A stretch of DNA of 64,000 bases from Roseiarcus sp963730555 (GCA_963730555.1 CAVSSS010000011.1:248001-312000), one strand, 5' to 3'. Counted from the stretch's first letter, positions 53,744 to 63,281 are shown. The notes: a model not told the origin generated them from the sequence alone. Translations and numbers: made by a program.

Positions 53744-55075
53744 TCACGCCTTCGTCCACGGCACGTCGTGTCCAAGCCGGCTCAGGCGTACGAGCCCGAA
53801 GTGCCCGTAGAGGTGCGAGAGTGGATAGCTCCCGCCCCCTCGTCGCCTGACTTTGTGCTTGGAGCGCAACCACCGGCGCAACCGCACCGCTGTGTAAGCG
53901 TCGAGCGCCCGATACGCCTTGCTGATGGTTCCTACTTGGAAGTAGTTCGCCCATCCGCGCAACGTGCGGTTCACTTTGCCCACCAGCGTTGTGGTCTCTT
54001 GCCATGTTCCCGCTCGGTCGGTCAGCGCGTGGACTTTCTCGACCACGCGCTCAATGCTTTTCTTTGACGGCCGGTAGCCGATGCGGGCCTCGCCGGTCCT
54101 CGCCGAAAACATTCGCCCGAACGTGTATCCCAGGAAATCGAACTCTCCTCCCGGCACTTTGCAGATCCGTGTCTTCTCCTCGTTCACCGTCAGCTTCAGC
54201 TTGCCCATGATCTCGCGCAGGCTTTGCCAGGCCGCTTCGGCCTTGCCCCTTCTGCACAGGATCACGAGGTCGTCGGCGTAGGTCACGAGCCGCGTGCCCA
54301 GCGTTCGCTCGAGCCCGAACATCTTCCATCCCAGCACGAACCGGCGCATGTAAATGTTCGCCAGCAAGGGTGAGATCGGCGAGCCCTGCGGAATGCCGCG
54401 CCGCTTGTCCCGCGCTTCAGTCATGCGCGTCTTCCCACCCCGATCATCGGTTTCTTCCACGGGGCAGTCCAGCCACATCCTGATCAGATGCAGCACGCGT
54501 CGATCGACGATCCGACGCGCTACCGACTTCAAAAGCTCGGCATGGGGAATGCTCCCGAAGTAGTCCGCGAGGTCGGCGTCCACCACTTCCGGATGGCCGC
54601 GAAACAGCAGCTCTCCCGCCGCGACCACCGCCTGTTGGGCGTTTCGCCCAGGACGGTAGGCGTAAAGTTCCGGTGGAAGGTCGGCTTCAAAGATCGGCTC
54701 CAGCACCAGCATCGCTGCCGTCATGCAGATCCGATCCCGCAAGGTTGAGATGCCCAGCGGCCTGAACTTGCCGTTGGCCTTCGGTATGTACACGCGTCTG
54801 ATAGGGTCCGGTCGGTAAGTCTCCTGCCTGAGCGCAAGCGCCAGTTCGCCCAGCCATCGCTCGACCCCGTACGCCTCGACGGCCTCGAAGTCCTGACGGT
54901 CCACGCCCGGCGCGCCCTTGTTGGAGCGGCACTGAGCATAGGCGTGCGCCAGAATGTCCTCGCGGCTGATCTTGTCGTAGAGGGCGTAGAAGCGGTAGCC
55001 GGGTTCTGCCTTCGCTTTCGCGTGCAACGCCGTCTGCAGTTTCTGAACGCTGTCCGGAGTTGATAGGTTGCCCAA
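53744..55075 (-). CDS. ltrA: Group II intron reverse transcriptase/maturase
   Basis: The protein has 443 residues. RT domain: CRSNKGAPGVDRQDFEAV (RT1), IPKANGKFRPLGISTLRDRI (RT2), YFGSIPHAELLKSVARRIVD (RT3, Asp in ADYFG), GIPQGSPISPLLANIYMRRF (RT4), and the active site LVTYADDLVILCRRG. The thumb/X maturase domain (GIIM) is TRDRAGTWQETTTLVGKVNR-like, seen as LTDRAGTWQETTTLVGKVNR, then LRGWANYFQVGTISKAYRAL. No HNH endonuclease domain. It splices and retrohomes its host intron. Apparently intact and able to act on both copies, but copy A lacks the ribozyme 3' end. Confidence 0.95.
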   Translation of the reverse strand: MGNLSTPDSVQKLQTALHAKAKAEPGYRFYALYDKISREDILAHAYAQCRSNKGAPGVDRQDFEAVEAYGVERWLGELALALRQETYRPDPIRRVYIPKANGKFRPLGISTLRDRICMTAAMLVLEPIFEADLPPELYAYRPGRNAQQAVVAAGELLFRGHPEVVDADLADYFGSIPHAELLKSVARRIVDRRVLHLIRMWLDCPVEETDDRGGKTRMTEARDKRRGIPQGSPISPLLANIYMRRFVLGWKMFGLERTLGTRLVTYADDLVILCRRGKAEAAWQSLREIMGKLKLTVNEEKTRICKVPGGEFDFLGYTFGRMFSARTGEARIGYRPSKKSIERVVEKVHALTDRAGTWQETTTLVGKVNRTLRGWANYFQVGTISKAYRALDAYTAVRLRRWLRSKHKVRRRGGGSYPLSHLYGHFGLVRLSRLGHDVPWTKA

Positions 55076-55723
55076 TCTCCAGGTCCTTCACCGCGTCTTG
55101 CGTCTGCCTTGAACTGAGGCCCCTTCCCTCCCCCGGCGTTACCCGGCTTCAGCGGTACTACGAACCTCTCCGCCACCCCATAGCGCCCGGCCTCTCCCTC
55201 ACGGGCGTCCGGTTGATCACCCTTGACCACGCCATGGGGCCTCCCGTGTTGCGTACGCTTTCCTTGTGTACGTGCTGCCGCCACTACCCCGGTGCAGCGG
55301 CTGGGCGTCGTCGTCGCTCATCTCACCCAGCCGTATCAGCCTTCCCCGATAACGTTGTCGGGTCGGCCTGCACATCGTCCTTTTCGAGGTTTGCTCGGCG
55401 TTCACTCGCGTTGCGGCCCGCACACTCGCGCGGTCACCTATACGTGACCAGCTACACCGAAGGCTTCAGCCATTTCGTCACCTCCATGACTGCTCCGGTT
55501 GCTTCCGGCTGGAGCGTTTGCCGGGTGGGGCTTGCACCCACTGGAACGCGCCGCCTTCTCACGGCGCACACGTAGAGCGGACATAGCGGATCGCAGCCGT
55601 GGACGCCTCAAGTGGGCGGATTCCAGGCCTATGAGCCCAGCCGGGGAACGGCTGCTTCCGGCCGCTGAGCCGCCGTCCCCGAACGACCCAGCTCGAGGCG
55701 CAGAGCAAATCGAGTGATGCTCG

Positions 55724-56060
55724 GTGGCCGACGGGATGCTCGAGCGCTTCCGCTCGGGCGTCAAGTTGAAGTCGCTGTTCCTGCAAAGCGGGGACAACAA
55801 TCAGCCTGGCGACCGCCGCTTCCCGATGAGCGAGGGCGAGGTGGATGTGCCCTTCATTCTGGCCCGCCGGCTGGCGCGTGTGCGGACAGCGGCGATCAGA
55901 GACTATGGCCGGGCCCTCGGCGCGACCCTCAATGACCTGGCTATGACGTCTCTCTATCGCTGCCTCTTCCGGCTGTTGGGCCTGTCCTCATTCCCACTTT
56001 TTTCGTGGAGCGTGTCTTTGTCGGAAAACCGGTTCCCACTTTTCCAAGACACGCTCTACG
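55724..56060 (+). other. Fragment resembling an acyltransferase/condensation-type domain
   Basis: ADGMLERFRSGVKLKSLFLQ, FILARRLARVRTAAIRDYGR and ALGATLNDLAMTSLYRCLFR resemble the GATxNDxxL region of condensation or wax-ester-synthase-like acyltransferases. It has no proper start (GTG after a stop) and runs into a hairpin repeat. Possibly the interrupted exon of the intron region. Weak assignment. Confidence 0.35.
56008..56056. repeat. Perfect 11-bp inverted repeat between convergent units
   Basis: GAGCGTGTCTT (56008-56018) and AAGACACGCTC (56046-56056) form a hairpin with loop containing GGAAAACCGGTTCCCACTTT. A related 'ttcccacttttt' lies just before. It ends at the stop of the livF gene and probably terminates it. 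Confidence 0.6.
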
Positions 56061-56886
56061 CCAACCAGCGCTTGCGGCGCTTGTAGGTCTTGACATGCTT
56101 GAACGAGCGCCGGTTCTCCCCGCCTGCGCCGAGATAGAATTCGCGCACGTCCTCGTTAGATCTGAGCGCCTCGGCCGCGCCGTTGAGAACGACCCTGCCG
56201 GTTTCGAGAATATAGCCGAAGCCCGCATAGCGCAGCGCGATATTGGTGTTCTGCTCGGCAAGCAGGAACGAGACCCCTTCACGCTCGTTGAGACCGCGAA
56301 CGATCTCGAAGATCTCCTCCAGCACCTGCGGCGCGAGGCCCATCGACGGCTCGTCGAGCAGGATGAGCTTCGGGCGCGCCATCATCGCCCGGCCGATCGC
56401 GCACATTTGCTGCTCGCCGCCCGACGTGTAGCCCGCCTGCACATTGCGGCGCTGCTCGAGGCGGGGAAAATAGGCGTAGACGGCGTCGAGATCGCGCTTC
56501 ACCGCGGCGCGCCCGTCTCTGCGGGTGAAGGCGCCGGTAAGCAGGTTCTCCTCGATCGTCAGATGGGCGAAGCAGTGACGACCCTCCATGACCTGGATCG
56601 CGCCGCGGCGGACGAGATCGTTGGGCGAGAGGCGGTCGACGCGCTCGCCCTCGAACATGATCGCGCCCTTGGTGACCTCGCCGCGCTCGGCGCGCAACAG
56701 GTTCGAGACCGCCTTCAGGGTCGTGGTCTTGCCGGCACCGTTGGCGCCGAGCAGCGCGACAATCCCGCCCTTCGGCACGCTGAGCGACACGCCCTTCAGC
56801 ACCAGCGCGATGGCGTTGTAGATGACTTCGATGTTGAGGACCTCGAGGATCGGGGCGGGGGCGGCTGCCGAATTCGGTTCGGGCAT
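56056..56886 (-). CDS. livF: ABC importer ATPase, LivF type (second Liv operon)
   Basis: The protein has 276 residues. Walker A LLGANGAGKTTTLKAVSN, signature GYTSGGEQQMCAIGRAM (TSGG), Walker B LILLDEPSMGLAPQ, H-loop LLAEQNTNIAL. It has a long basic tail (FKHVKTYKRRKRWLA) beyond the usual ~235 residues. Last gene of the operon ligase-livG-H-M-K-F. Start ATG 56886; separated from livK by a 150-base palindromic repeat. Confidence 0.93.
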   Translation of the reverse strand: MPEPNSAAAPAPILEVLNIEVIYNAIALVLKGVSLSVPKGGIVALLGANGAGKTTTLKAVSNLLRAERGEVTKGAIMFEGERVDRLSPNDLVRRGAIQVMEGRHCFAHLTIEENLLTGAFTRRDGRAAVKRDLDAVYAYFPRLEQRRNVQAGYTSGGEQQMCAIGRAMMARPKLILLDEPSMGLAPQVLEEIFEIVRGLNEREGVSFLLAEQNTNIALRYAGFGYILETGRVVLNGAAEALRSNEDVREFYLGAGGENRRSFKHVKTYKRRKRWLA

Positions 56887-56889
56887 GGA

Positions 56890-57035
56890 CTCGTTCCAGG
56901 ACCCTCACCCCGGCCCTCTCCCGCGAGCGGGAGAGGGGGCGCGTTCCCCTCTCCCGCATAGGGCGTCGAAAGACGCCCGTCTATCGACGGGCTTTGCGGG
57001 AGAAGGTGGCGCGAAGCGCTGGATGAGGGGCCAGC
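56890..57035. repeat. Intergenic repeat with three hairpins
   Basis: CCTCTCCCGC-GA-GCGGGAGAGG (56915-56936), GGGCGTC-GAAA-GACGCCC (56960-56977) and CCCGTC-TATC-GACGGG (56974-56990) stand between livK and livF. This is a common alphaproteobacterial repeat type (CCCTCACCC...GGATGAGGGG ends). It could set the livK:livF expression ratio. Confidence 0.65.
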
Positions 57036-57038
57036 GGC

Positions 57039-58358
57039 TCACTTGTTGTCGCAGGGCTGGGTGCGGGCCGGCCAGCCGGCGTTCTTTTCGGCGTAGGCCT
57101 TGGCGGCCTCGTCGATCAAGGGTTCCACCTTGGCCGAATCGGGGGTGATGAGGTCGCTGACCTTGACCCATTTCGCGCCGTCCCACTGCTGGACAAAGGT
57201 GGCGGAATGGCTGTTGTGGTCGAAGCAGGTTGTCTTGAGCGGGCCGGCGAAGCCGTCGAGGCCGATGGCCTTCAGGCGTGTGGCGTCGATGTTCAGGTTT
57301 TCTAGGCCGCGGCGGACGTCCTCGGCGTCAACGACCTTCTTGCCCGTGATCTTTTGCGCCTCCGCGATCGCCTCGGCGACGATCACTGCATTGTAAACGC
57401 CACGGTTGTACAACTCCTGGCCGAATTCGGCGGCTGGCGTCTGGCTCTTGCCAGCGTCGATGACCAGCTTCTTGATGTCGGCGAAGGCCGGATAGTTCGC
57501 GCCGACCCTGTGCCAGCTCACCATTTTGAAGCCTTTGGCGCTGTCACTCCCGGCGGCGGCGTCGGTGTCGTTGGTCCACCAGATGGCGACGAACTTGTCC
57601 ATCGGGAATTCCGCCTTGACCGCTTCCTTGACCGCGGTCGGAACCATCGCCCCCCATCCCCACATGACGAGGAAATCGGGTTTGTCGCGGCGGATGTCGA
57701 GCCATTGCGCCGACTGGTTCTGCATGTTGTTCGGCGCGACCGGATAGAGCTTGGGATTGAAGCCGACCTCTTTGGCGAGCGTCTGAAACAAAGGAATCGG
57801 CTCCCGGCCGTAGCCCGCGTCGAAGTAGAGATAGCCGATTGTCTTGCCCTTCAGCGCGTCGATCGAGCCGCCGCCGATATATTTGAGGATTTCTGACAGG
57901 CCGTCCCAGTAGGTGGCCGGCGGATTGAAGATCCAGGGGAAGGTGTCGCCCTTGGCTGAAGCTGAGAGGCCATAGGCCATGGAGAGGATTGGAATCTTGT
58001 CGGCCGAGGCCCTCGGGATGAGCGAAAGGGTGATGCCGGTCGAATATGGATTGATGATCACCGGGTTCTTCGGCTTGACGGCGTCATAGCATTCCAGGCC
58101 CTTCTTGGTGTCGTAGCCGGTCTCGCACTCGTCGACGACTAGCTTGACGCCGCCGATGCCGCCGTCGCGCTCGTTGAGCATGGTGAGATAGTCATGCATG
58201 CCGTCGGCGACGGGCGTGCCCGAGCCGGCGAAGGGGCCGGTGCGGTAAGTGAACAGCGGCACGTAGATCGAGTCTTCGCCATAGGCCGACACGGCCGGCA
58301 ACGCGAGGCTCAGCACGAGCGCACCAACCGCGCCTTTCAACAGAGTGCTCGTGGTCAT
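57039..58358 (-). CDS. livK: Periplasmic binding protein of Liv-type ABC importer (second operon)
   Basis: The protein has 439 residues from MTTSTLLKGAVGALVLSLAL; the Sec signal is cleaved near VSAYGED. The ATG at 58358 follows AAGGAGGAGACGCA, which rules out the longer frame. Core: YRTGPFAGSGTPVADGMHDY, CETGYDTKKGLECYDAVKPK, GYLYFDAGYGREPIPLFQTL. It ends with a Cys-containing tail (ARTQPCDNK). Cys pairs (CETGY...ECYD) may form disulfides. The substrate is unknown; the operon's acyl-CoA synthetase suggests an organic acid. Confidence 0.9.
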   Translation of the reverse strand: MTTSTLLKGAVGALVLSLALPAVSAYGEDSIYVPLFTYRTGPFAGSGTPVADGMHDYLTMLNERDGGIGGVKLVVDECETGYDTKKGLECYDAVKPKNPVIINPYSTGITLSLIPRASADKIPILSMAYGLSASAKGDTFPWIFNPPATYWDGLSEILKYIGGGSIDALKGKTIGYLYFDAGYGREPIPLFQTLAKEVGFNPKLYPVAPNNMQNQSAQWLDIRRDKPDFLVMWGWGAMVPTAVKEAVKAEFPMDKFVAIWWTNDTDAAAGSDSAKGFKMVSWHRVGANYPAFADIKKLVIDAGKSQTPAAEFGQELYNRGVYNAVIVAEAIAEAQKITGKKVVDAEDVRRGLENLNIDATRLKAIGLDGFAGPLKTTCFDHNSHSATFVQQWDGAKWVKVSDLITPDSAKVEPLIDEAAKAYAEKNAGWPARTQPCDNK

Positions 58359-58390
58359 TGCGTCTCCTCCTTCATCTTCCGCGCGCCGCC

Positions 58391-59467
58391 TCAGTAGGGG
58401 AAAGGCCAGACGCGCAGTTTGTGCTTCACTGTTTGCCAGAGCCGGGCCAACCCATGCGGCTCGGCGATGAGGAATACGATGATAAGTACTCCCGTTATCA
58501 TCGTGGTCAACTGGTCGATCGTCTTCGACGAGATGGTCAGGTCGAACATCGCCGGCAGCGCGCGCAGCCCAATCGGCATGAGATAGACGACCGCGGTGCC
58601 AAAAAACGCGCCGACAATCGACCCCAGTCCGCCGATGATGATCATGAACAGCACCTGGAACGAGAGGTCGATGTTGAACGCCTCGGCCTCCGCCGCCCCG
58701 AACCACAGGAACACCATCAACGCGCCCGCGACGCCGATGATGAACGAAGACACGGCGAAAGCGAGCAGTTTCGCGCGCAACAGCCGGATGCCGATGAGCT
58801 CCGCCGCGATGTCCATGTCGCGCACCGCCATCCACATGCGCCCGATCCGCCCATGCACGATGTTGGAAGCGATCCAGGCCATCGCGGCGACGATGATCAG
58901 CACGACCAGGTAGCGCGTCACGGGCGTCGCGGTCGGGCCGGTGACCGGCAGGCCGAACAGGGTCTCGGTCGGAACTTCGATCGCGCCGGAGTCGTTATAG
59001 TTGACGAGCCAGGGCACGCGCGCGAAGCACCATTCGAGAAAGAATTGCGCGCCCAGCGTCGCCACCACCAGATAGAGCCCCTTGATGCGCAGGCTGGGGA
59101 GGCCAAACACGACGCCGACCAGCGCTGAGACGAGCCCGCTCACGATGATCCAGACCAGAATGTTGACTTCCGGGAATATCGTCTCGAGTTTGTAGCAGGC
59201 ATAGGCGCCGACGCCCATGAATGCGCCGGTCCCGAGCGACAAGAGGCCGGTATATCCCGTCAACAAGTTGAGCCCGATGGCGCTCAGCGACAGGATGAGG
59301 AACGGGATCATCATGCTGTTGATGAGGAACTGATTGCCGAACGCCGGGATCACGACGAAGGCGACAAAGAGGATCAGCGCCATTCCGTAGCGATCCTGGC
59401 GGATTGGGAAGATCGCCATGTCGGCCGCGTAGGTCGTCTTGTACTGACCGGCTTCGCGATAGAACAC
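58391..59467 (-). CDS. livM: ABC importer permease, LivM type (second operon)
   Basis: The protein has 358 residues. About nine helices including GMALILFVAFVVIPAFGNQF, SAIGLNLLTGYTGLLSLGTG (LivM signature) and LVVATLGAQFFLEW. The cytoplasmic EAA-like loop is MAVRDMDIAAELIGIRLLRA. The last helices are IIIGGLGSIVGAFFGTAVVY and TGVLIIVFLIAEPHGLARLW. Intact. livK follows 32 bases downstream. Confidence 0.93.
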   Translation of the reverse strand: MFYREAGQYKTTYAADMAIFPIRQDRYGMALILFVAFVVIPAFGNQFLINSMMIPFLILSLSAIGLNLLTGYTGLLSLGTGAFMGVGAYACYKLETIFPEVNILVWIIVSGLVSALVGVVFGLPSLRIKGLYLVVATLGAQFFLEWCFARVPWLVNYNDSGAIEVPTETLFGLPVTGPTATPVTRYLVVLIIVAAMAWIASNIVHGRIGRMWMAVRDMDIAAELIGIRLLRAKLLAFAVSSFIIGVAGALMVFLWFGAAEAEAFNIDLSFQVLFMIIIGGLGSIVGAFFGTAVVYLMPIGLRALPAMFDLTISSKTIDQLTTMITGVLIIVFLIAEPHGLARLWQTVKHKLRVWPFPY

Positions 59468-59484
59468 GGAAAGGCTCCTCGGCT

Positions 59485-59565
59485 AATCGCGGACCTGTAG
59501 CCGCGCTCGATGAGCGCGGCAGCCGCGGTCAGCGATCGCGGCGATCGCGGCTACAGCGCGACGAT
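59485..59565. repeat. Palindromic intergenic repeat between livH and livM
   Basis: CTGTAGCCGCG (59491) and CGCGGCTACAG (59546-59556) form an inverted pair around GATCGCGGCGATCGCGG. An intra-operon repeat of a type different from the one after livK. Confidence 0.55.
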
Positions 59566-59567
59566 CC

Positions 59568-60524
59568 TCAAATCCGCTCAATGATTCTCTCCCCGAACAG
59601 GCCCTGCGGGCGGACCAGAAGAAAGGCCAGCGCAATCACATAGGCAAGCCAGCTCTCGATCCCGCCGCCGAGCAGCGGCCCCCAGTAGAACTCGCCGAGC
59701 TTCTCGCCGACGCCGATGATGAGTCCGCCAACGATCGCGCCGGGAACCGAAGTGAGTCCGCCGAGAATCAGCACCGGCAGCGCTTTCAGCGCCACGACCT
59801 GCAGCGCGAACGAGACGTCCGAGCGGGCGCCCCAGAAGATGCCGGTCGCAAGCGCCACGACGCCTGCGGTGAACCAGACTATGACCCAGATCTGGTTGAG
59901 CGAGACGCCTACCGACAGGGCCGCCTGATGGTCGTCGGCGACCGCCCTCAGCGCCCGCCCGATACGCGTCTTCTGGAAGAAGAGCGCAAGCCCCGCGACC
60001 ATGATCAGTGCGATGGCGGCCGCGGCGATGTCGAGCTTCTGCAATTCCACCTTACCGCCGAGAACATGCAAATCGAGCGAACCGTCCGGCAGCAGCAGTT
60101 GCTTGGTGATCATCGACTTCGGGTTGCCGCCGAACATAAGTTCGCCGAAGCCGATCAGAAAATAGGTGACGCCGAACGTCGCCAGCAGCAAAATGATGTC
60201 GGGCTGGTTGACCAGCGGGCGCAGCACCAGACGCTCGATGCCGGCCGCCAGCCCGTACATGACCGCGACCGTGAGGAGGAGCGCGATCCAGGCGGGGGCG
60301 CCCTTCTCATGCAGGCCGACCAGCGTCAGCGCCGCGAACACCATCATGATGCCCTGGGCGAAGTTGAACACGCCCGAGGCCTTGTAAATAAGGACGAAGC
60401 CGAGCGCGATCAGCGAGTAGAGGACGCCGTCGACGAAGCCCTCCCAGATCGTCTGCGCCAAAAGATCAGGCGAGGCGATCATCTGGGCGAAAGGGTCTAC
60501 GAAGACCGCGTGCAGAACGTCCAT
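59568..60524 (-). CDS. livH: ABC importer permease, LivH type (second operon)
   Basis: The protein has 318 residues. LivH features: GFVDGVLYSLIALGFVLIYK, ASGVFNFAQGIMMVFAALTL, the EAA-like loop RIGRALRAVADDHQAALSVG and GGLTSVPGAIVGGLIIGVGE. Eight or so helices, intact. It starts 4 bases after the livG stop. Confidence 0.94.
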   Translation of the reverse strand: MDVLHAVFVDPFAQMIASPDLLAQTIWEGFVDGVLYSLIALGFVLIYKASGVFNFAQGIMMVFAALTLVGLHEKGAPAWIALLLTVAVMYGLAAGIERLVLRPLVNQPDIILLLATFGVTYFLIGFGELMFGGNPKSMITKQLLLPDGSLDLHVLGGKVELQKLDIAAAAIALIMVAGLALFFQKTRIGRALRAVADDHQAALSVGVSLNQIWVIVWFTAGVVALATGIFWGARSDVSFALQVVALKALPVLILGGLTSVPGAIVGGLIIGVGEKLGEFYWGPLLGGGIESWLAYVIALAFLLVRPQGLFGERIIERI

Positions 60525-60528
60525 GCAC

Positions 60529-61311
60529 CTAATGCCCCACGCCGAGATAGGCGTCGATGACCTTCCGATCCGACTTGACGACGTCCGGGACGCCGTCGGC
60601 GATCTTGCGGCCGTAGTCGAGCACGACGACCCGGTCGGACAGGTCCATCACCACATGCATGTCGTGCTCGATGAGGGCGATGGTCGCGCCCCTCAGCCGG
60701 TTGGCCTCGACGATGAAGCGGCTCATGTCCTCCTTCTCCTCGAGGTTCATTCCCGCCGTCGGCTCGTCGAGCAGCAGGAGCTCGGGCTCCATGGCGAGCG
60801 CCCGGCCGAGCTCGACCCGCTTCTGCAGGCCAAAGGGCAGGGCGCTGACCGGAGTCTTGCGGATGTGCTCGATCTGCAAGAAGTCGATGATTTCCTCGCA
60901 GATGCGCCGGTGCTCGATCTCCTCGTTGAGCGCCGGTCCGAAGCGCAGCGCCTGCCAGACGAGCCCGCGCTTCATCCTGAGGTTGCGTCCGGTCATGATG
61001 TTGTCAAGCGCCGTCATGCCCCTGAACAGGGCAACGTTCTGGAAGGTCCGGGCTATGCCGGCCTCCGCCGCCTCGTGAGGTTTCATCCGCGCCCGCATCC
61101 GCCCCCGATAGGTGATTCGGCCGTTCTGCGGATGATAGAAGCCGTTGACCACGTTCAGCATCGAGGTTTTGCCGGCGCCGTTCGGCCCTATGATGGCGCG
61201 GATCTCGCCCTTGCGGATGTCGAAGGACACGTCCGAGATCGCCCGCACGCCGCCGAACGATAGCGAGACGTTCTCGACCGACAGGAGGATGTCGCCGCCT
61301 GCGCCGCTCAT
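60529..61311 (-). CDS. livG: ABC importer ATPase, LivG type (second operon)
   Basis: The protein has 260 residues from MSGAGGDILLSVENVSLSFG, overlapping the ligase stop by ATGA (61308-61311), which decides the start against a longer frame. Walker A GPNGAGKTSMLNVVNG, signature-like ALPFGLQKRVELGRAL, Walker B LLLLDEPTAGMN, H-loop ALIEHDMHVVMDLS. All normal for LivG; compare the odd signature of the LivG at 43169. Confidence 0.93.
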   Translation of the reverse strand: MSGAGGDILLSVENVSLSFGGVRAISDVSFDIRKGEIRAIIGPNGAGKTSMLNVVNGFYHPQNGRITYRGRMRARMKPHEAAEAGIARTFQNVALFRGMTALDNIMTGRNLRMKRGLVWQALRFGPALNEEIEHRRICEEIIDFLQIEHIRKTPVSALPFGLQKRVELGRALAMEPELLLLDEPTAGMNLEEKEDMSRFIVEANRLRGATIALIEHDMHVVMDLSDRVVVLDYGRKIADGVPDVVKSDRKVIDAYLGVGH

Positions 61312-63281
61312 GCCGCGCGCGTCTCTTTGGCTTTCGGGTATGGCGGCAGGTCGACGATCCGAGAGGTTCCGACGAGCTTGCCTTTGCGGCCGTCCTCGTA
61401 GGTGATCTCGGCCGCGATCGAGGATTCTTCCGCTCCGCTGTAGAGTCCGTCGACGAGCGGCTTGTAGCGTTCGGCGATGAACGCGCGCCGCACCTTCTGC
61501 GTGCGCGTCAATTCGCCGTCGTCCGCATCGAGCTCTTTCGGCAGGATGAGGAATCGCCGGATCTGCGCGCCCGCCATGGCCGGCTCCAGGCTCAGCGCGT
61601 GATTGACCGCGTCGACGTGCTCTTCGATCATCGCGTAGACGCGCTGATTGGCGGTCAGTTCCTGATAGGAAGCGTAGGAGACGTTGTGATGCTTTGCCCA
61701 ATCGTCGACCGAAGCGAGTTCGATGTTGATCATGGCGGCGACGAAGTCGCGGCCGTCGCCGATCGCCACTGCCTCGCGGATGTTTGGGAAGAATTTCAGC
61801 TTGTTCTCGATGTATTTGGGGGCGAACATTTGCCCGGCTCTGAGCCGGCCGACATCCTCTGCGCGATCGACGATCTTCAGCTGCCCATCCGACTCGAAGA
61901 AACCGACGTCGCCGGTCTTGACGTAGCCGTCCTCGGTCATCGCCTCGCGCGTCTTCGCGGGCTCGCGGAAATAGCCGATGAACATGCCGGGCGACTTGAA
62001 CTGCACCTCGCCGTCGGGCGCGATGCGCAGATCGACGTTGGGCGCCGGCGGGCCGACAGCGTCGGACCGCACAGCTCGGTCGGCCTGGGCGGTGACGAAC
62101 AGGAACGCCTCTGTCAGCCCGTAGAGTTGCTTAAGATTGATGCCGATCGAGCGATAGAAGGCGAAGAGGTCGGCGCCGATCGCCTCGCCCGCTGTGTAGG
62201 CAACGCGGATGCGGGAGAAACCGAGCGCGCTCTTGAGCGGGGCGTAGATTAAAAGATCGCCGAGGCCGTAGGCGAGCCTCGCTCCGATGGGCACTGGCTC
62301 GCCGTTGGCGATCTTTTCGCCCCATCGCTTGGCGACGTCCATGAAGCGCCGGTACAGCCAGCGCTTGAACGCGCCGGCGTCCTCCATGCGAATCTGCACG
62401 CGGGTCAGCAGCGCCTCGAACACCTGCGGCTGCGCGAAATGATAGGTTGGGCCGAGCTCGCGCAGGTCATTGGCGGCGGTGTCGGCGTTTTCGGGACAGG
62501 CCATGCAGAAGCCCGCCACATAGCCCTGCGCATAGTTGAGATAGTGGTCGCCGACCCAGGCGAGCGGCAGATAGGCGAGCACCTCGTCGCGGTCGGTCAG
62601 CCTGTCGAAGGCGACGGTGTCGAGCGCGGCGGCGATCGAGCGCTCGCCGCTCAGCACAACACCCTTCGAACGCCCCGTCGTGCCGGAGGTGTAGAGAATG
62701 ACCGACGGGTCGGCGCCTCTGACGGCGTCGGTGCGCCGATCGAGATCGGCCGCGGCGGCCGGATCGGCGAGCGCGGCGCGACCCACGGCCATGAGTGCTT
62801 CGAGCGCGTGCAGGCCCGGCGCTTTATAGTCGCCGAGACCGCGCGGCTTGTCGTAGAGAAGATGTCGGAGCCGCGGCAGCCGGTCCCGTACCGAGAGGAT
62901 CTTGTCGACCTGCTCCTGGTCCTGGGCGACGATCACGCCAGCCTCGGAATGATCGAGCACCGCGGCGATCTCCTCCGCCACCGAACCCGCGTAGACGGGC
63001 ACGGGAACGGCGCCGATCATCTGCGCGGCGGTGATCGACCAGTAGAGCTTCGGGCGGTTCGCCCCGACGATCGCGATCGTGTCGCCGCAGTCGAGGCCGA
63101 GGCTGAGCAGACCCTTGGCGATGGCGCGCGTCTCATCGTAGACCTGCGCCCACGTCCAGGTGCGCCACAGCCCGAAATCCTTGTGGCGGAAGGCGGGACG
63201 GGCACCGCGCTCGGCGGCATGTGCCCGCAAGAGCTTGGCGAAGGTGTCGCCTACGTCTCTTCGCTCGCCCGCCGACCCCAA
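61308..63281 (-). CDS. AMP-forming acyl-CoA synthetase (long-chain type), first gene of the Liv operon
   Basis: The protein has 657 residues. Adenylation motifs: VILYTSGTTGRSKGVVLSGE (P-loop), LKQLYGLTEAF, YVKTGDVGFFESDGQLKIVD, and FAPKYIENKLKFFPNIREAV with the usual Lys-rich hinge. The extended C-terminus is typical of long-chain fatty-acyl-CoA ligases (FadD15/FAA-like), not acetate enzymes. Acid + ATP + CoA gives acyl-CoA + AMP + PPi. Coupled by ATGA to livG, so import and CoA activation of a carboxylic acid are probably linked. Start ATG 63281. Confidence 0.92.
   Translation of the reverse strand: MGSAGERRDVGDTFAKLLRAHAAERGARPAFRHKDFGLWRTWTWAQVYDETRAIAKGLLSLGLDCGDTIAIVGANRPKLYWSITAAQMIGAVPVPVYAGSVAEEIAAVLDHSEAGVIVAQDQEQVDKILSVRDRLPRLRHLLYDKPRGLGDYKAPGLHALEALMAVGRAALADPAAAADLDRRTDAVRGADPSVILYTSGTTGRSKGVVLSGERSIAAALDTVAFDRLTDRDEVLAYLPLAWVGDHYLNYAQGYVAGFCMACPENADTAANDLRELGPTYHFAQPQVFEALLTRVQIRMEDAGAFKRWLYRRFMDVAKRWGEKIANGEPVPIGARLAYGLGDLLIYAPLKSALGFSRIRVAYTAGEAIGADLFAFYRSIGINLKQLYGLTEAFLFVTAQADRAVRSDAVGPPAPNVDLRIAPDGEVQFKSPGMFIGYFREPAKTREAMTEDGYVKTGDVGFFESDGQLKIVDRAEDVGRLRAGQMFAPKYIENKLKFFPNIREAVAIGDGRDFVAAMINIELASVDDWAKHHNVSYASYQELTANQRVYAMIEEHVDAVNHALSLEPAMAGAQIRRFLILPKELDADDGELTRTQKVRRAFIAERYKPLVDGLYSGAEESSIAAEITYEDGRKGKLVGTSRIVDLPPYPKAKETRAA

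Larger units (their letters stand above)
53650..55569 (-). mobile_element. Group II intron, full length (copy B)
   Basis: On the minus strand the intron begins GTGCGCC (55569) and carries ~490 bases of domain I-III RNA, the RT/maturase gene, a clear 34-base domain V (53731-53698) and a domain VI stem with GTGG/CCAC near 53683-53660. The 3' end is placed only approximately. Its 5' 855 bases match the truncated copy at 23064-23920. The exon just before both copies shares GTCCGC-nn-TACGT, the expected IBS2/IBS1 region. Confidence 0.9.
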
